A stretch of 64,000 bases of DNA from NCBI GenBank assembly GCA_012184525.1, contig WOFQ01000063.1:124001-188000 (forward strand), read 5' to 3'. The number at the start of each line of letters is the position of its first letter. Positions within the stretch are counted from its first letter, which is position 1. The position numbers were made by a program, and so were the translations under genes. The notes under the pieces were generated by a model. The model worked only from the letters and a program-made list of their open reading frames with translations, made no database searches and was not told the DNA's origin. This DNA comes from Xenoacremonium recifei. Lineage: Eukaryota > Ascomycota > Sordariomycetes > Hypocreales > Nectriaceae. Shown here piece by piece: positions 32,486 to 44,271 of the stretch.

Positions 32486-34768
32486 ATGCCTGACATGAAT
32501 AAACAGGAGCCTTCCGGTGCCTCCTCTCAAACATCGATTTCGCTCGACTCCAACGGCTGTCTCCCAGGGACAACTCACGACACCCTCAGATCAAACCACC
32601 ATATGAAACACCTTGAGGACTTCCTCGATGATCTTCAATTGGTATTTGGCACCTCCTGCTCCAGCAGAATGCCGCTCATGAGTAGTAGTCAGCGAAGCGA
32701 GCCTTCCCCAACTCGAGCTATTCTAGGTACAAGGAGGTTGAGGTGTTGTTGATTCGATGGGAAGAAGATGAACTCGAGGTCGAGCTGGAGATGGATGAAC
32801 TACATCGGGTCTTCCGAGACATGTATGGCTTCTCGGTTGAGCAATTCCTTATCCCAACTCGAAATTCTCATCGCAAGCTAAACCACAAAGCACTGAGCTT
32901 TGTTGAGGAATACGAGAGGGAAGACATGCTCCTCATAGTCTACTATGGCGGGCATGGGGCAATCAATAAAGCCAGGCAATCCACTTGGTCATGGTATGCA
33001 TCAGAGCATCATGGGTTAAGGGCTTTCTTTATGCTAACTGGCATGACAGCAAAGGAGATAGAACATACGCGACAGTCGAATGGTCAGCCATTCAGACACT
33101 GTTTGAGATGGCCAAGTGTGACGTTCTCTTGTTGCTCGATTGCTGCGCCGGAGCAAGTGCCGCACCGTTGACTGAGAGGCCGACAAACATCAAGGAGACA
33201 ATTGCCGCGTGTGGCTTCGAGACTTGGACACCTCGACCTGGTCCTCAGTCCTTCACCAATACATTGATAGAAGTGCTCAAGGAATGGGGCCCTCAACTGC
33301 CCTTCTCCGCTGCGATGCTTCATAGCGAGATTCTGACGCGGCTCAAGCACGCGCAGCCTCACCGGAATCCCCAAGGGAGCTGGGTGGAATCAAGGAGGAC
33401 GCCGGCGTATATTGTTTCGACGCCTGACCCGCACACCGCCTCTATTACCCTTGGCCGGCTTGTTGGGGAAGACGTTGACTCGTCTTGTTCTTCGCAAGTA
33501 GTTGCTGGGTCTCTCCCGGGGAACCTATCGGAGAAGGTCCAAGCTGACGGTCCTGTTTCGTGCGAGGACCGTCTCGAGGCCCTCCTCGGCATGGATGAGA
33601 AGGGCGAGAGGAAAGCTCCACACGTCCTCCTGACCATTGCGCTCGAGGAGGATCAAGTGCTTGACGCTGCCAGTTGCGCCCGATGGCTGAGGCAGTTCCC
33701 ACTACTGGCCAAATATGTCAGTGTCGAAGGCGTATATCGAAGTTACTCGACATTGCTGCTACTCTCGGTCCCAGTGGTCCTCTGGGATCTCTTACCAGAC
33801 CATCCAGCAGCCCAGTTTGTCGGATATGTTCGGTCCCGCAACTTTGCATCGAGGGATGAGAGGGCTGTGAAACCGATCCCTATTGCCGGATCATGGACAA
33901 GGGGGAAGCCCAGCAAAGATGGCTTTGATTGCCTTTCTCCACCGAAACCAACCTCCGGGTTGAGTAGCATCGACTCCGGGTACGATTCGTCTGGCGTTCC
34001 GGGGCCCACGGTCATGGGACTGCCGTCCAGGACCCCCCGACAAACGACCGACTCACCGGGTCGCTGGCGGAAATATCTGTCCAGCCAAGTGCTAGTGGAA
34101 AAGAGACGAGGTAAAAGCTCCGTAACTGAGCTTCTAGGGTCGAGCGAGAAACCATCGGTTCCGGCAAATGAGCCCCTGTCAGAGCAAAGCCGGAGCTCGG
34201 AAACGAAGAGACTGAAGACGTTGGTTGTCACAGTTGGACGAGCGGAGCTGGATGACGACAACCTGGGCCTGACGTGCGTGCTGTGGTATGGGAATAAGGT
34301 GCAGCGAAGCCAGCACATCCGCAGGGCTACAACGATGCCTATCTGGTGAGTTCAAGTACTCTCGGCACCAATGCAAGCTGCAAGAGATACTTGTGGACTG
34401 AAGGATGCTGACACCGGTTTAGGAATGAGGACTTCCGCTTCGAGGTGGATGATTCGCCCAACTATTATCACCTCGGGCTCTCTGTGTGGGGTGCACAGAT
34501 GCTCGAGTTGATCGGCGAGTTGCATCTCGATCTTCGCGAACTGGTTCAGAAGGGGGTGCTGCCGGACGTGAACGAGTGGCAGAGCATACATCGTGACGGG
34601 AGAAGGACGGGCGTAATCCAGATCGGACTACAATATCTTGATGTGACTGAAGACGAGGAGCAACAAGCCAAGGCATCGAATACCACGGGCAAGCAACAGC
34701 AGGAGCAGCGCCGGCAGCAGGATGACGGGCAAAGTCGGATCCAGGTGTCGGAGTTCAGGGTCTGGTAA
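32486..34768 (+). CDS. Caspase-like (C14) protein with C-terminal C2-like domain
   Basis: Predicted caspase-fold peptidase of the fungal orphan type. Exons 32486-32641, 32689-32993, 33050-34345 and 34423-34768 encode 700 residues. The caspase domain starts near residue 52 (FPNSSYSRYKEVEVLLIRW). It carries the His in YYGGHGAI (H141) and the catalytic Cys in LLLLDCCAGAS (C186, beside C185). The usual downstream module is present (APHVLLTIALEEDQ, then FPLLAKYVSVEGVY and VVLWDLLPDHPAA). After a Ser-rich linker, residues about 555-670 read as a C2 domain: LKTLVVTVGRAEL, PIWNEDFRFEV, GELHLDLREL and GVIQIGLQYLD. The Asp residues that bind calcium are not obvious. The first intron (47 nt) is the least certain boundary. 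Function (cell death, incompatibility or processing) is inferred from related fungal proteins only. Confidence 0.8.
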
Positions 34769-37700
34769 AGCAGGAGTCGATGCCTGCCGGCACCAGCAAA
34801 CAGGGACAGGGACACAACAGGTTCTGCTTGCACGTTTGGAGTGCATGCAGCAAAAGCACTTGCATATTTGGAGAAGCACGACGGCTGGGTAAAAAGTTTT
34901 TGTGGATTTTCAAGGAGGTCGAATCGCTTGACAAACATGGAGGACCAGGGAGGTGAAGCCAAGAGGCTAGCGGCGCCAGGGGAGGAGTCTCAAGTGTCAG
35001 CGCCGGCACTCAGGAGTCTGGTCTCTCCACAAAAGCAAAATTATCAATCTTATCAGATCGTAGCTAACATCTCCGGCCCATTGGCCTGGGCCAGCCCGGC
35101 TTGTTGGGCCACGAGGGGCGTTCCACGATGATCCGCGTGAGACAGAGACAGGAGGCGAGGCACCGTAAATTAAACAGTACGAAGTCGAAGCCTGGGGTGG
35201 CCAGCCACGTCGCCAGGCTGCGAGTTGCGCCCTGGGATGCCGTCAGGGGCGGGTCTGGCGGTAAGGCATCATCTCGCTCAGCAGGGCTGCAGGTAGTTGA
35301 TTTATTGATGCGCGCGGATTAGACCAAGTCTTCTGACGGTTTCCATGCAGGCCATGCAACGGCTCTTCGCCCGGCTGGCTGACTGGATGGCGGTCTGCTG
35401 GGCTCGCTTACTGAACAGAAGCGCCTTCTCACTAGAGCAATGACGGAGGGCGGAGCAGGAGCATAGCTTCGTCTCCGCGGAATCCGGGGACTGCTCCTAT
35501 TGACTGCCAGCAGCAGGCCTCTCCAGTCTCTGGTCTCCATGCGACCACACCCCCGTTCTCCATGCTCGCAACGGCGGTGAGGTGGGACCTCATGGATGCT
35601 GGGAACAGACAAGAAACTTGCTGGCCAGGGAGGCAGAGACGAAAATTCGTTTCCTCAGATACGAGCACCGAAGTCGGCCACCCCTTTTGACTTGACTTGA
35701 CATCCGTCAAACGTTCGCGCGGGTCTAAGTCTCAGATGCGATTGATAAGATTGGAGACGGATCAGATAAGTTTTGGGCCGCTCGAGAATTTTGTGCCAGT
35801 CATTCCGGGGGTGTGTCCAACGGTTGGCGGTCTGCTCGCTCCCATTGGTCAACGTCGGTATGGAGAAGACAATTTCTGACCGGATACTCCCCGGTAGGCA
35901 TTGAACTACCTGGGAGAGAGTTGATCGTGCCGTGTACGGCAGGTGAGGGTTAAGTACCGATCTTGTATTGCCAGCCAGGGAGCATGGACACGAAAACGCG
36001 AGAAACTCGTCATGCCGCATTCGTAAAACAGGAAAAGGAGTCGACCAGTTTGTCACGAGTTTTCAGGCCCTGCCCAGCGATGAAGCAGCACCGTCGCTCC
36101 ATCCTCGGCATTGATCCATCACTTGCTACCCTGGAATTGTTGGGACCGGAGTAGCATTGTATCACTTATGATCAAAGAAACGACAGGGCTGAGGGAAAGC
36201 ATGTGACGTTCCGCAGACGCGCCCCATCCCGAGGATCGCCGACCGGTTGTCTCTTGTCAAGACAGTTTAATTGCGTTGCGACGGTGGTCGATGACCGAGC
36301 GACCAGGGTCGGTTGTTCGAGGAAACCCGATGGATGGCCGGAAATGCGGGGGAGAGAGAAGGAAGATGGATGGAAGGAAGACAACCACAACATCGGAGGA
36401 TTACCGCTTCGATGCTGCAGTCCATCCACAGGTACCGGCATGTTCTGACAGAGGATACAACGTGACCTTTGCTGCTACTACTGTAGCTCATCGTAGCACG
36501 AACAGTAGTGTCAGTTGTGGCATCAACCCGTGGCTAATCCTCACGCCGAGATTTCATTTGGCTGGGCCATGACTTGTCGTACTTCACCGCCAGAAGCTTT
36601 GGATCCTTGTCCGCATGTGCTTATCTCTTGCATTTTGCGTCTGCATTCTCTTCATGAGAAGCATCTGCCCACTGCCCACAAAAAGAGTCGATTCCGGGGT
36701 CCTGAGGAGCTCCGCCGTTTTCCATCGCCCCGGGGCGAGGGCCGGAATAGCTCGGTTCGGCAGACGGAGCCGGATGTCATTGTCATGAGTTGGTTGTGCA
36801 CAGCTCCGAGTCATTTATGAGAAACCAATGAATTCGGGGCATATGCACGGCAGTTTCTGCTGCATTTCATTTCTCCGCCGCCGTTGGTGCGGTTGTTCAG
36901 AGTTGTTGTCGTGGCCAGCAGCAACAGTGTCAAGGATCCCGTGACGGAAAGACGCGGGACTGATGTCTCGACAAGGACATAGTTTCCATTCGAGTTCAGG
37001 AACCGTCGCGTCCGTCCGTCGGAAGGAAGTCCTGCAAGGTGGTAGCATCGCATCGGGTGGATGTGGACGCGGATGGTCGCCGTTCTCCTGCCTGACGCTT
37101 GAATCCTGCCCCGGACATCGGCAATGGCACTGGCACCAGTGGCAACATGACCAACTTAGTCGCTCATCTGCGAGGGGCTTATCGGTAGATGCGCCCAATG
37201 ATGCAAACCGTATACAGTTCAGCACACTGTCAGGTCTCTTGACGACTTTCGGGGTAACCTCATGGAAATGCACAGTTTGGTGTCAATTCCGTCCCAATGG
37301 CAATGCCCAACCAGCCATCATGACGTATTCGTATAGAAACAGACAGCCCCGTCCGTAACCGATATTCCAGGCGAGATGCCAGGGATCCATGCAAATGTCG
37401 GAAAGGCAAGGCATGTACTCCGTACATTCAATTCTTCCAGGCCGGCGAGGCGACTCAGCGCCGGCTCGAGGCTCTGCCGTGTGGCCTGACCCGGACCAAG
37501 GCCAGCCAACGGCGGCTTCCGCTCCGCTGGAATACCACGGGTTGAAGTTCTGATGGGGGCAGGGATTGAGTGTCAACGAGACAGAAATCAGGCCAGCAGA
37601 GCCTCAGCCGCCGGGTTTCCTCGCGCCCAACAAACGAGGAATGCGTACCCGGCTCCTGCTGAACTGAAACCCTTGCACGCTGAAGATTTCGGACGACCTC

Positions 37701-39499
37701 GGTTTGGGTGCGACCAGGTATCGCACAGTGCGCATCGATCGAGGTGTGGCGATGGGCTCGACCCACGGAGGGGATTGGCGATGGCGCTGGCCTGGACTCT
37801 AGCAAGCAATCTGTTGTGCTTGCGGTACCACCAACTAATTCTGGACTCCATGTTTATCGGCGAGAGGAGAACAAGAACAACGAAGAGAACAGCCCAATGC
37901 ACCTCGTGACACTGGCATGCCTTGTACAGTAAGCGCCCTCCCGTCGGATGTGCAGCTGAAGACGCTTGCCTCGTTGCCTTTGCCCGAGTTTGTGCACTGT
38001 ATCCGCTCAGGCACTATGACTGATTGATTACCGTGTCGCCGTTTGCTGATTGATAAACCCTGAGCCAATGGTTTATCCGATGGATGTTTCCAGCGACAGG
38101 GGCGACGAGAAGCGGCACAGTCACCAGACCAGACTAGGGGAGGGGGCGTGTCGTTTTGCACACGCATACCGGCTCCGTACATACCCAGCATTGGAAACCC
38201 TCAAGTCATCATCATCAATCAGTGCTCGCAGAGAGGACGGCGTGGACATGTCCGACGGGTCGAGAGGAGAGGCACTACGCGATGCCGCTAAACTACGGCA
38301 TACGCCATGGATTTGCGCATCCAGAGGGCCTTTCCTGATATCGGAGGCGCTGGAGAGGGTGGGGAAGATGCTGTCTGTCAAGCATAAAGGAGGGAGGTTA
38401 TCGGGGCCCTTAACTTGCGGATGATGCCATTGACAATTGAAATGCGCGTCGTTACCAATCTCGCGTCCTGAGTGCATTCGTACGCTGGTTTACATAACCG
38501 CTCTTCTGCAAATCTGGGGGCAACCACGACTGACAACGCACCTTCCATCTGCAAAAACCCTCAACTCCAACTCTTCCCCTCTCTCAATCGCATCTTCTCT
38601 TTCTTCTCTTTTTCATCATCATCCATCCATCCATCCCTGGACCTCGCTCTTCGCCCCGGCTGAGAGGGTCGTTGCTCACACGCCCCCCCTCCTCCGAGTC
38701 CCGGCTAGACAAAAGCGACCCCGGAAGACTGAGACTGCCCCTCTGCCCCTCTACAGGCATTACGGAGAAGGACGCTACCGGCCATCGACCCAGCCCCGGT
38801 CCCTGTTCGGTGACCACCCAGGCAAGGAATCGAACGAAGAAAAATACCGATTTTCGGCTCCAGCCCGCGGAGTCGTCTTCAGCTGCCTCTAGAGTTACAC
38901 CTCGGGTCAGGCAGTTCTGGAAGCCAGCCACGAGGCGAGGATATTGCACAGTGCTCCCTGTCTCGCCTCGCCGGTCCACCCAACAAGCCCTCGTCTGTCA
39001 CCACACCCTCTTGAGTCTAGACAGGCAAGAGTCAAGTCCAACCGGCGACGCCAGACGCACGTTGATCCCCAACCCAAACGGCCCAAACTTTTTTTAAACC
39101 CTCGCCGAGAACCTCTTGCTTTCCATTGTCTCCCTTCCTTCCTCCCTTCTCTCCCAAGAACGCAATTGGACCCTCTCCCCTCTCCCAAATCTTATCAATC
39201 GCATCAGCTGGCATTCTGAGCGAGCGATTGATTACGTCTCGTTCTTTTATCAGATCCGGCGTCGCCAACACCAACGGCTCAACACCACGGTGTCATACCT
39301 CCACTACCTATTGCGGCCAGCTCGTCATGCTCAGACGCCCTTGACATCGCTTCGTCAATTGCCATCCAACTGCCGCGTTATTACGCCAACCCAACACGCC
39401 CAGCTCATCCCGCTCATCACCTCCACGCCGTCCCATCGCCCCCACGCCAGGACCCCTTCTTTGTCACCATCCCGGCCTCGCGCCTGTATAAAGAAGAAT
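34769..39499. other. Gene-free 4.7-kb stretch, ending in the leader of the reductase gene
   Basis: No coding frame with recognisable content on either strand and no RNA gene recognised. GC content looks similar to its surroundings, so it is not an AT-rich RIP-degraded block. The last kilobase (38,500-39,499) is C/T-rich leader-like sequence with a CCAT repeat near 38620-38637. Untranslated or non-coding transcripts are possible but not shown. Confidence 0.45.
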
Positions 39500-41503
39500 A
39501 TGATTGCCACTTCCCCCATGGACGACCTCATCTCGACCTCCTCGACCTCCGTACCCCATCTGGGGACGGGCGCCAGCACCGACAGGGCCTCTGCCCTTGG
39601 CCACGTCTCGCACCTCGGCGACGACCTCCTGGGCACCGAGAACCCGGCACCCTCCATCGCACCCTCACTGACATATTCGGACGACTCCGATGACCAAGAC
39701 GATGAGCCTGTCATCCCCCTCCACGAACGCCGGCGCCGGGCGTCGACCCGTCTCATCGCCCAGAGCGCCCGCGATATCCAGCGCATCACAGGCGAGACCA
39801 CGGCCGAGTTTGTGGGCCGCTGCTGCGGTGGTGGCTGTTGCTGGTCCGGGACTCGCCGCGGCGAGGACGTTGAACTCGAGGATATCACATTGCCCGACAA
39901 CGATGCCTTCAAATCGCTAACCCTCAAGTTGGGCGACGTGCCTACCAACCTGACGGGCGTCATCGACATGCCTGAGAAGACAGTCTCCTTCACCTCCATC
40001 CCCCGGCCCGCATTTCTTTCCTCTCCGACCGACTCGGCAATCAGCCTCGGCCTAGACGACGAGACCAAGGACTCTGCTTCCGCTCCTGCGGCTGACGCCA
40101 CCGAAGCCACCAATACGAGCTCCTCATCCTCGAAGCCCACCGATACCAACGATTCTAACAAGGAATACTTGTGTCCCGGCCCCGGCTACGAGGCTGTCGA
40201 TACCTCGATACAGCCTCCTCGCTTCGTCCAGCCTCATCCTCCTCACCATGTCTACCCGGCCCGTATCTACTCTGCCCGAGAGCTCACCAGGCCCGGTGCT
40301 GAGAAGCGCACCTACCACTTCGACCTTGACATAACCGACTACCCACCTGAGGAAATGATTGACTTCAAGGTTGGCGGTGCTATTGGTGTCATGGCTCCCA
40401 ACTGCGACATCTCGGTTGAGGACGTCCTCGACGCCCTCATGGTTCCACGGTTCCTGCGGGACAAGCCCGTCTTGATGAAGACGACCCGGGGCCGTTGGCC
40501 AACCGTTTGGGGAGACGACCAGGCCCGCGAGCTCATCACCACGCGTCGCGAGTTGCTTACTTGGTGTACCGATATCCAATCCTATGCGCCCACGAAGCCG
40601 CTGCTGCGTATCCTCGCCGAGCACGCTACCGCGGCCAACGAGCGCAAGATTCTCATGTTCCTCTGCTCCAACGAGGGCCAGAGTGCCTTCTGTGACTTCC
40701 GCGGCGGCCCGCATGTCACCATCTCACAGATCCTCAATGCCTTCCCCAGCTCGCATCCCCCGCTGGACGAGCTGCTCTCCGTGCTACAGCCGCTGATGCC
40801 GCGCTTCTACTCTCTCTCCAACGACCCCCACGAGTCCTACACGCTGCGCGACCATAACCGCCGGCGGATGATCGAGATTGCAGTCACTGTTCATGAGGCG
40901 ATTGACTGGCAGCGCGGTTGTCGCACCGGTGTTGGCTCGGGCTTCTTCGAGCGCCAGGCCCGCAAGTTCATTCGCGCCCAAGCCAATGGCCAGGCATCAC
41001 CTGAGTTCTACGTGCCCATGTTCAAGGGTCTGATGGCCAACCCATTGGCCAAGCAGTTCAACGCTGACGGGCCGATGCTGCTCATCGGTGCTGGCGTAGG
41101 CATCGCGCCGTTCCGCGGCTTCGTGCAGCGCCGCCTGAAGCAGGCCAACTGCGCCAACAAGGTGTGGGTGCTGCAGGGCATTCGCGACTCGCTGGTCGAC
41201 GAGATCTACAGCGGCGAATGGGGCGTGCACGAAGACGAGGTGAAGCGGGTGGTGCAGAGCCGAGCTGGCACGGGCCGTTACGTTCAGGAGGAGGTGCTGA
41301 ACCAGGCCGATTTGGTCTGGTACATCATCAACTCGCTCGACGGCCGTGTCTTTGTTTGTGGCAGCAGCAAGGGCATGGGCGAGGGTGTTGAGGAGGCGCT
41401 CGTCGAAGTGGCCATGGCCAAGGGTAACCTGGAGCGCGAAGAGGCGCGTAGCTTCTGGCAGCTCAAGAGGGACGAGGGGCAGTACATTGCCGAGACGTGG
41501 TAA
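39500..41503 (+). CDS. FAD/NADPH-binding FNR-type reductase (diflavin reductase-like, no FMN domain)
   Basis: Predicted flavin oxidoreductase of the cytochrome P450 reductase / sulfite reductase superfamily, 667 residues in one exon. The frame is open upstream, but 39500 is its first ATG. About 220 N-terminal residues are Ser/Thr-rich and disordered, and hold an unusual Cys cluster, FVGRCCGGGCCWSG (near residue 115). The catalytic half has the FAD-binding RFYSLSNDPH (near 435) and CRTGVGSGFF. It also has the NADPH motif MLLIGAGVGIAPFRGFVQRR (near 530) and FVCGSSKGMGEGVEEAL (near 617), and ends QYIAETW with the terminal aromatic typical of the family. No flavodoxin-like FMN domain precedes it, so the electron partner is unknown. 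It could be a stand-alone reductase domain or serve a partner in trans. Confidence 0.85.
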   Translation: MIATSPMDDLISTSSTSVPHLGTGASTDRASALGHVSHLGDDLLGTENPAPSIAPSLTYSDDSDDQDDEPVIPLHERRRRASTRLIAQSARDIQRITGETTAEFVGRCCGGGCCWSGTRRGEDVELEDITLPDNDAFKSLTLKLGDVPTNLTGVIDMPEKTVSFTSIPRPAFLSSPTDSAISLGLDDETKDSASAPAADATEATNTSSSSSKPTDTNDSNKEYLCPGPGYEAVDTSIQPPRFVQPHPPHHVYPARIYSARELTRPGAEKRTYHFDLDITDYPPEEMIDFKVGGAIGVMAPNCDISVEDVLDALMVPRFLRDKPVLMKTTRGRWPTVWGDDQARELITTRRELLTWCTDIQSYAPTKPLLRILAEHATAANERKILMFLCSNEGQSAFCDFRGGPHVTISQILNAFPSSHPPLDELLSVLQPLMPRFYSLSNDPHESYTLRDHNRRRMIEIAVTVHEAIDWQRGCRTGVGSGFFERQARKFIRAQANGQASPEFYVPMFKGLMANPLAKQFNADGPMLLIGAGVGIAPFRGFVQRRLKQANCANKVWVLQGIRDSLVDEIYSGEWGVHEDEVKRVVQSRAGTGRYVQEEVLNQADLVWYIINSLDGRVFVCGSSKGMGEGVEEALVEVAMAKGNLEREEARSFWQLKRDEGQYIAETW

Positions 41504-43503
41504 TTCTTGTTCATGGTATCACCACCAAACATTATATGCCAAAGAGGTTGAAAGAAGGAGTAGTAGAAAGATGGAGTTGATCTCATGGGCCGAAGCATTC
41601 TAGAAGGCCACGGCGCAAGCAGACACGGGATTGACATGCAGCATTGGATGGGACGCCAAAAAGGAAAACATTGACGAGAAACGTCAGTCTACGGTGTTTG
41701 GGTGTTGGGATTTTTCATGATTTTGGACGGCAACAGCATTTGAGTTGGTCTTCTTCTAACCTCCAGTTTGTCCACAGAGACGAAACTGGACTACAATACC
41801 CCTGACAGAGCAAATCCTTGGGACGGTTGATATCTGACTGTCCGTGACCGGGGACATATTTTATACGTTTGTATTTGTTCGCAAAAGGCATTGCATGGGC
41901 AAGGGCGATGGATATTGGGTTCTGGTTCGCGATAGCATTCGCATCGTTTTGCGTTGTCTGAGTAGCAGAAAGGGGGAGCGCAAGAGGGCGGCGGATTGCC
42001 AACCTATTAGGCTCCCGCCACTATGATACCGTATATATTTATACACTAGCATATATGAAGACGATCGACTATATCTTCCCCGGGCTTGGCTTCAGCCTTA
42101 CGAGCAATCCGGATAAAAATATGAGAATCCATGGGCTGAGATTCGGGACCTGGCATGATGCGAGGCACATCCGATGAACTATGATGCATCTCCATGAGGC
42201 CATCGCGGAATGTGGGGACTATCATGACTCTGTATATCCGGGTTTCCGGAACCGTCTTTCTCCACAGAACCTCTTGCCGATACCAGGATGAAACTTGGCC
42301 AATTCTCATGGAAAGCAATGGAAGGAGTCTGAGTCGAGGATCCCGGTGATCATCAAGAAGAATTGTCTACCAGCAAGGAACACGGCGCCAAGGTTGAGTT
42401 CCCCAATGGTAAGCTACAATCTCAAGACGAAAGATATCCCGCCAAACACGGCAACACAACTGCTTCACGGCTTTAGCTAGCGCGAGGTTCGCTCGCTTTC
42501 CGACGGACATTGCGCGCGCCGCCCAGATCCAGCAGGATCAGGATCAGATAAACGCATCGTCGTATCAGATATACGCGAGCGTCTCCCACTCCGGCCGAGC
42601 CATTCCCGGGTGGGATGCCGCGCGCTTCTGACCGAGCGCCATCCCGGAGACTATGGGCCTTCCGGGCCGGATTCTGTTGGTGATGGCGGCGGGGTGAATG
42701 TGCGGTGTGCGATGAGGGATGAGTCTGGGGTGGTGATGATACGATCCAGGGGAAGGGGTTGGAGTGAGGGGTTGTGATTTTCGCATTCGTGTTGTTTTGG
42801 GAGGGGGTTGAGAGGGGTAGAGTGAAGTTTCTAGGTGCTTCGATGGAGGGGAAATCATGGAAATGTAGTTGGTCGGGAGCTTGGTTGGGAGCGGTTGAGT
42901 GTTTGGTATGGTGTAAGTCGCATCATGATGCTCGCCATGATGTGATGCTGTCACGTGTGGATAGGTTACATCGAACTGAATCATTCGGAAACAGAATTTG
43001 ATCGATATTATCACCAGCACCTTAGCGACTCTCAATTTTGCCGGCGACTCTCGAGATTGCCAGCGCAAAACTCAATCTCCCGGGTAGTTCGTTTGCAGAC
43101 ATCTCATGATTTTCTCGCCCCTCGGCACGGCAAGAACCCCTCCGGGTCCCCTCCGGGTCTCCGGGTGCCCAGACTCGAGCGCTGATTAATCTGTGACAAA
43201 AGCAGGAACCACCATCCCGCCCCTCGCTCCCCACCGAAGTCCCGAGGAACAGCATCAACAGCCAATTAGAAGTGTTTAGTGCCAGGCGGCCGGTGGGGGC
43301 AGCCGCGCGCGACTGATGCAATAGCCGTGCGGCAGTTCGGATTTATCGTGGCAGGTGGAGCCAGCGCTCTCTTGCCAATATTAGTCGGCGGGCGACGGTG
43401 GGCGATGGTGCTTAACAAAGCATGAGGAAAGAACAGATGGAACTCGTCGAGACTGACTAAATCATTAGAAACCCCTCCATTAGTCTCTAGGGTAACGAGT
43501 GCA
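41504..43503. other. Intergenic region / 5' flank of the nitroreductase gene
   Basis: No supportable coding sequence. The proximal part carries four CCCCT (STRE-like) elements at 43118, 43137, 43148 and 43220. Three close TCCGGGT copies lie at 43141, 43152 and 43160. Confidence 0.45.
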
Positions 43504-44271
43504 ATGGCGGGGCCTTCGCGGGACGGAGGGCTGCTACTTAAGGCGGCGGGCACTCTCGCCGTCCTGGTGCTGGCTCTGGCTCTGCTCCTCAACAACACCA
43601 ACAGCGACTTACACCTATTCCCTACAAGCATCTTCACCCCTCAATCACACACAATGGCCGCTAAGCTTTCCGCCGAGACCTTCTTCCAGGTCGTCAAGAA
43701 CCGACGCACCATCTACGCCCTGAACAAGACCCTGCCCGTCACCACCGCCAAGGTCCAGGAGATTGTCAACGACGCCACCCTGCACACGCCCTCGTCCTTC
43801 AACTCGCAGTCCAACCGCGCCGTTGTCCTCTTCGGCGCCGAGCACGACAAGCTGTGGGACATCACCACCGACGCGCTCAAGGCCATTGTCCCCGAGGACA
43901 ACTGGAAGCCCACGGCCGACCGCATGGCCATGTTCAAGGGCGCCGCCGGCACCGTGCTGTTCTTCGACGACATGGCCACCGTCGAGGGCATGCAGTCCAA
44001 GTTCGCCATCTACGCCGAGCACTTCCCCGTCTGGGCCGCCCAGAGCAACGGCATGCAGCAGTTCGTGACCTGGACCGCTCTCGAGGCCGAGGGCCTGGGC
44101 GCCAACCTGCAGCACTACAACCAGCTGATCGAGGCCAAGGTCGCCGAGACCTGGAACCTGCCCGCCAAGTGGAAGCTCAGCGCCCAGCTGGTCTTCGGCG
44201 GCAAGGTGGCCGACGCCGGCGAGAAGGAGTTCAAGCCCCTGGAGGAGCGCGTCAAGGTCTTTGGCGCCTAG
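43504..44271 (+). CDS. Nitroreductase-family protein (Hbn1/Frm2-like)
   Basis: Predicted FMN-dependent nitroreductase of the fungal Hbn1/Frm2 type, linked in yeast to oxidative-stress and lipid signalling. The single exon from 43504 gives 255 residues. Starting at the inner ATG (43654, context ACAATGGCC) gives 205, close to the usual size of about 200. The core reads FFQVVKNRRTIYALNK, then PSSFNSQSNRAVVLFG, then AAGTVLFFDD, and WAAQSNGMQQFVTWTALEAEGLGA, all typical of the subfamily. The 50-residue extension carries one hydrophobic stretch (AAGTLAVLVLALALLL) that would act as a signal anchor. The longer form is uninterrupted in frame, but its use is uncertain. STRE-like CCCCT elements lie 280-390 bases upstream. 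Confidence 0.9.
   Translation: MAGPSRDGGLLLKAAGTLAVLVLALALLLNNTNSDLHLFPTSIFTPQSHTMAAKLSAETFFQVVKNRRTIYALNKTLPVTTAKVQEIVNDATLHTPSSFNSQSNRAVVLFGAEHDKLWDITTDALKAIVPEDNWKPTADRMAMFKGAAGTVLFFDDMATVEGMQSKFAIYAEHFPVWAAQSNGMQQFVTWTALEAEGLGANLQHYNQLIEAKVAETWNLPAKWKLSAQLVFGGKVADAGEKEFKPLEERVKVFGA

Noticed and set aside
35880..35930. tRNA-like GGTAG/TTGAACTACC sequence
   Set aside because: The arms do not extend to a cloverleaf and there is no paired A box or acceptor stem.
43141..43166. Three TCCGGGT copies as a repeat array or protein-binding array
   Set aside because: Only three short, unevenly spaced copies in C/G-rich sequence; not enough to separate from chance.
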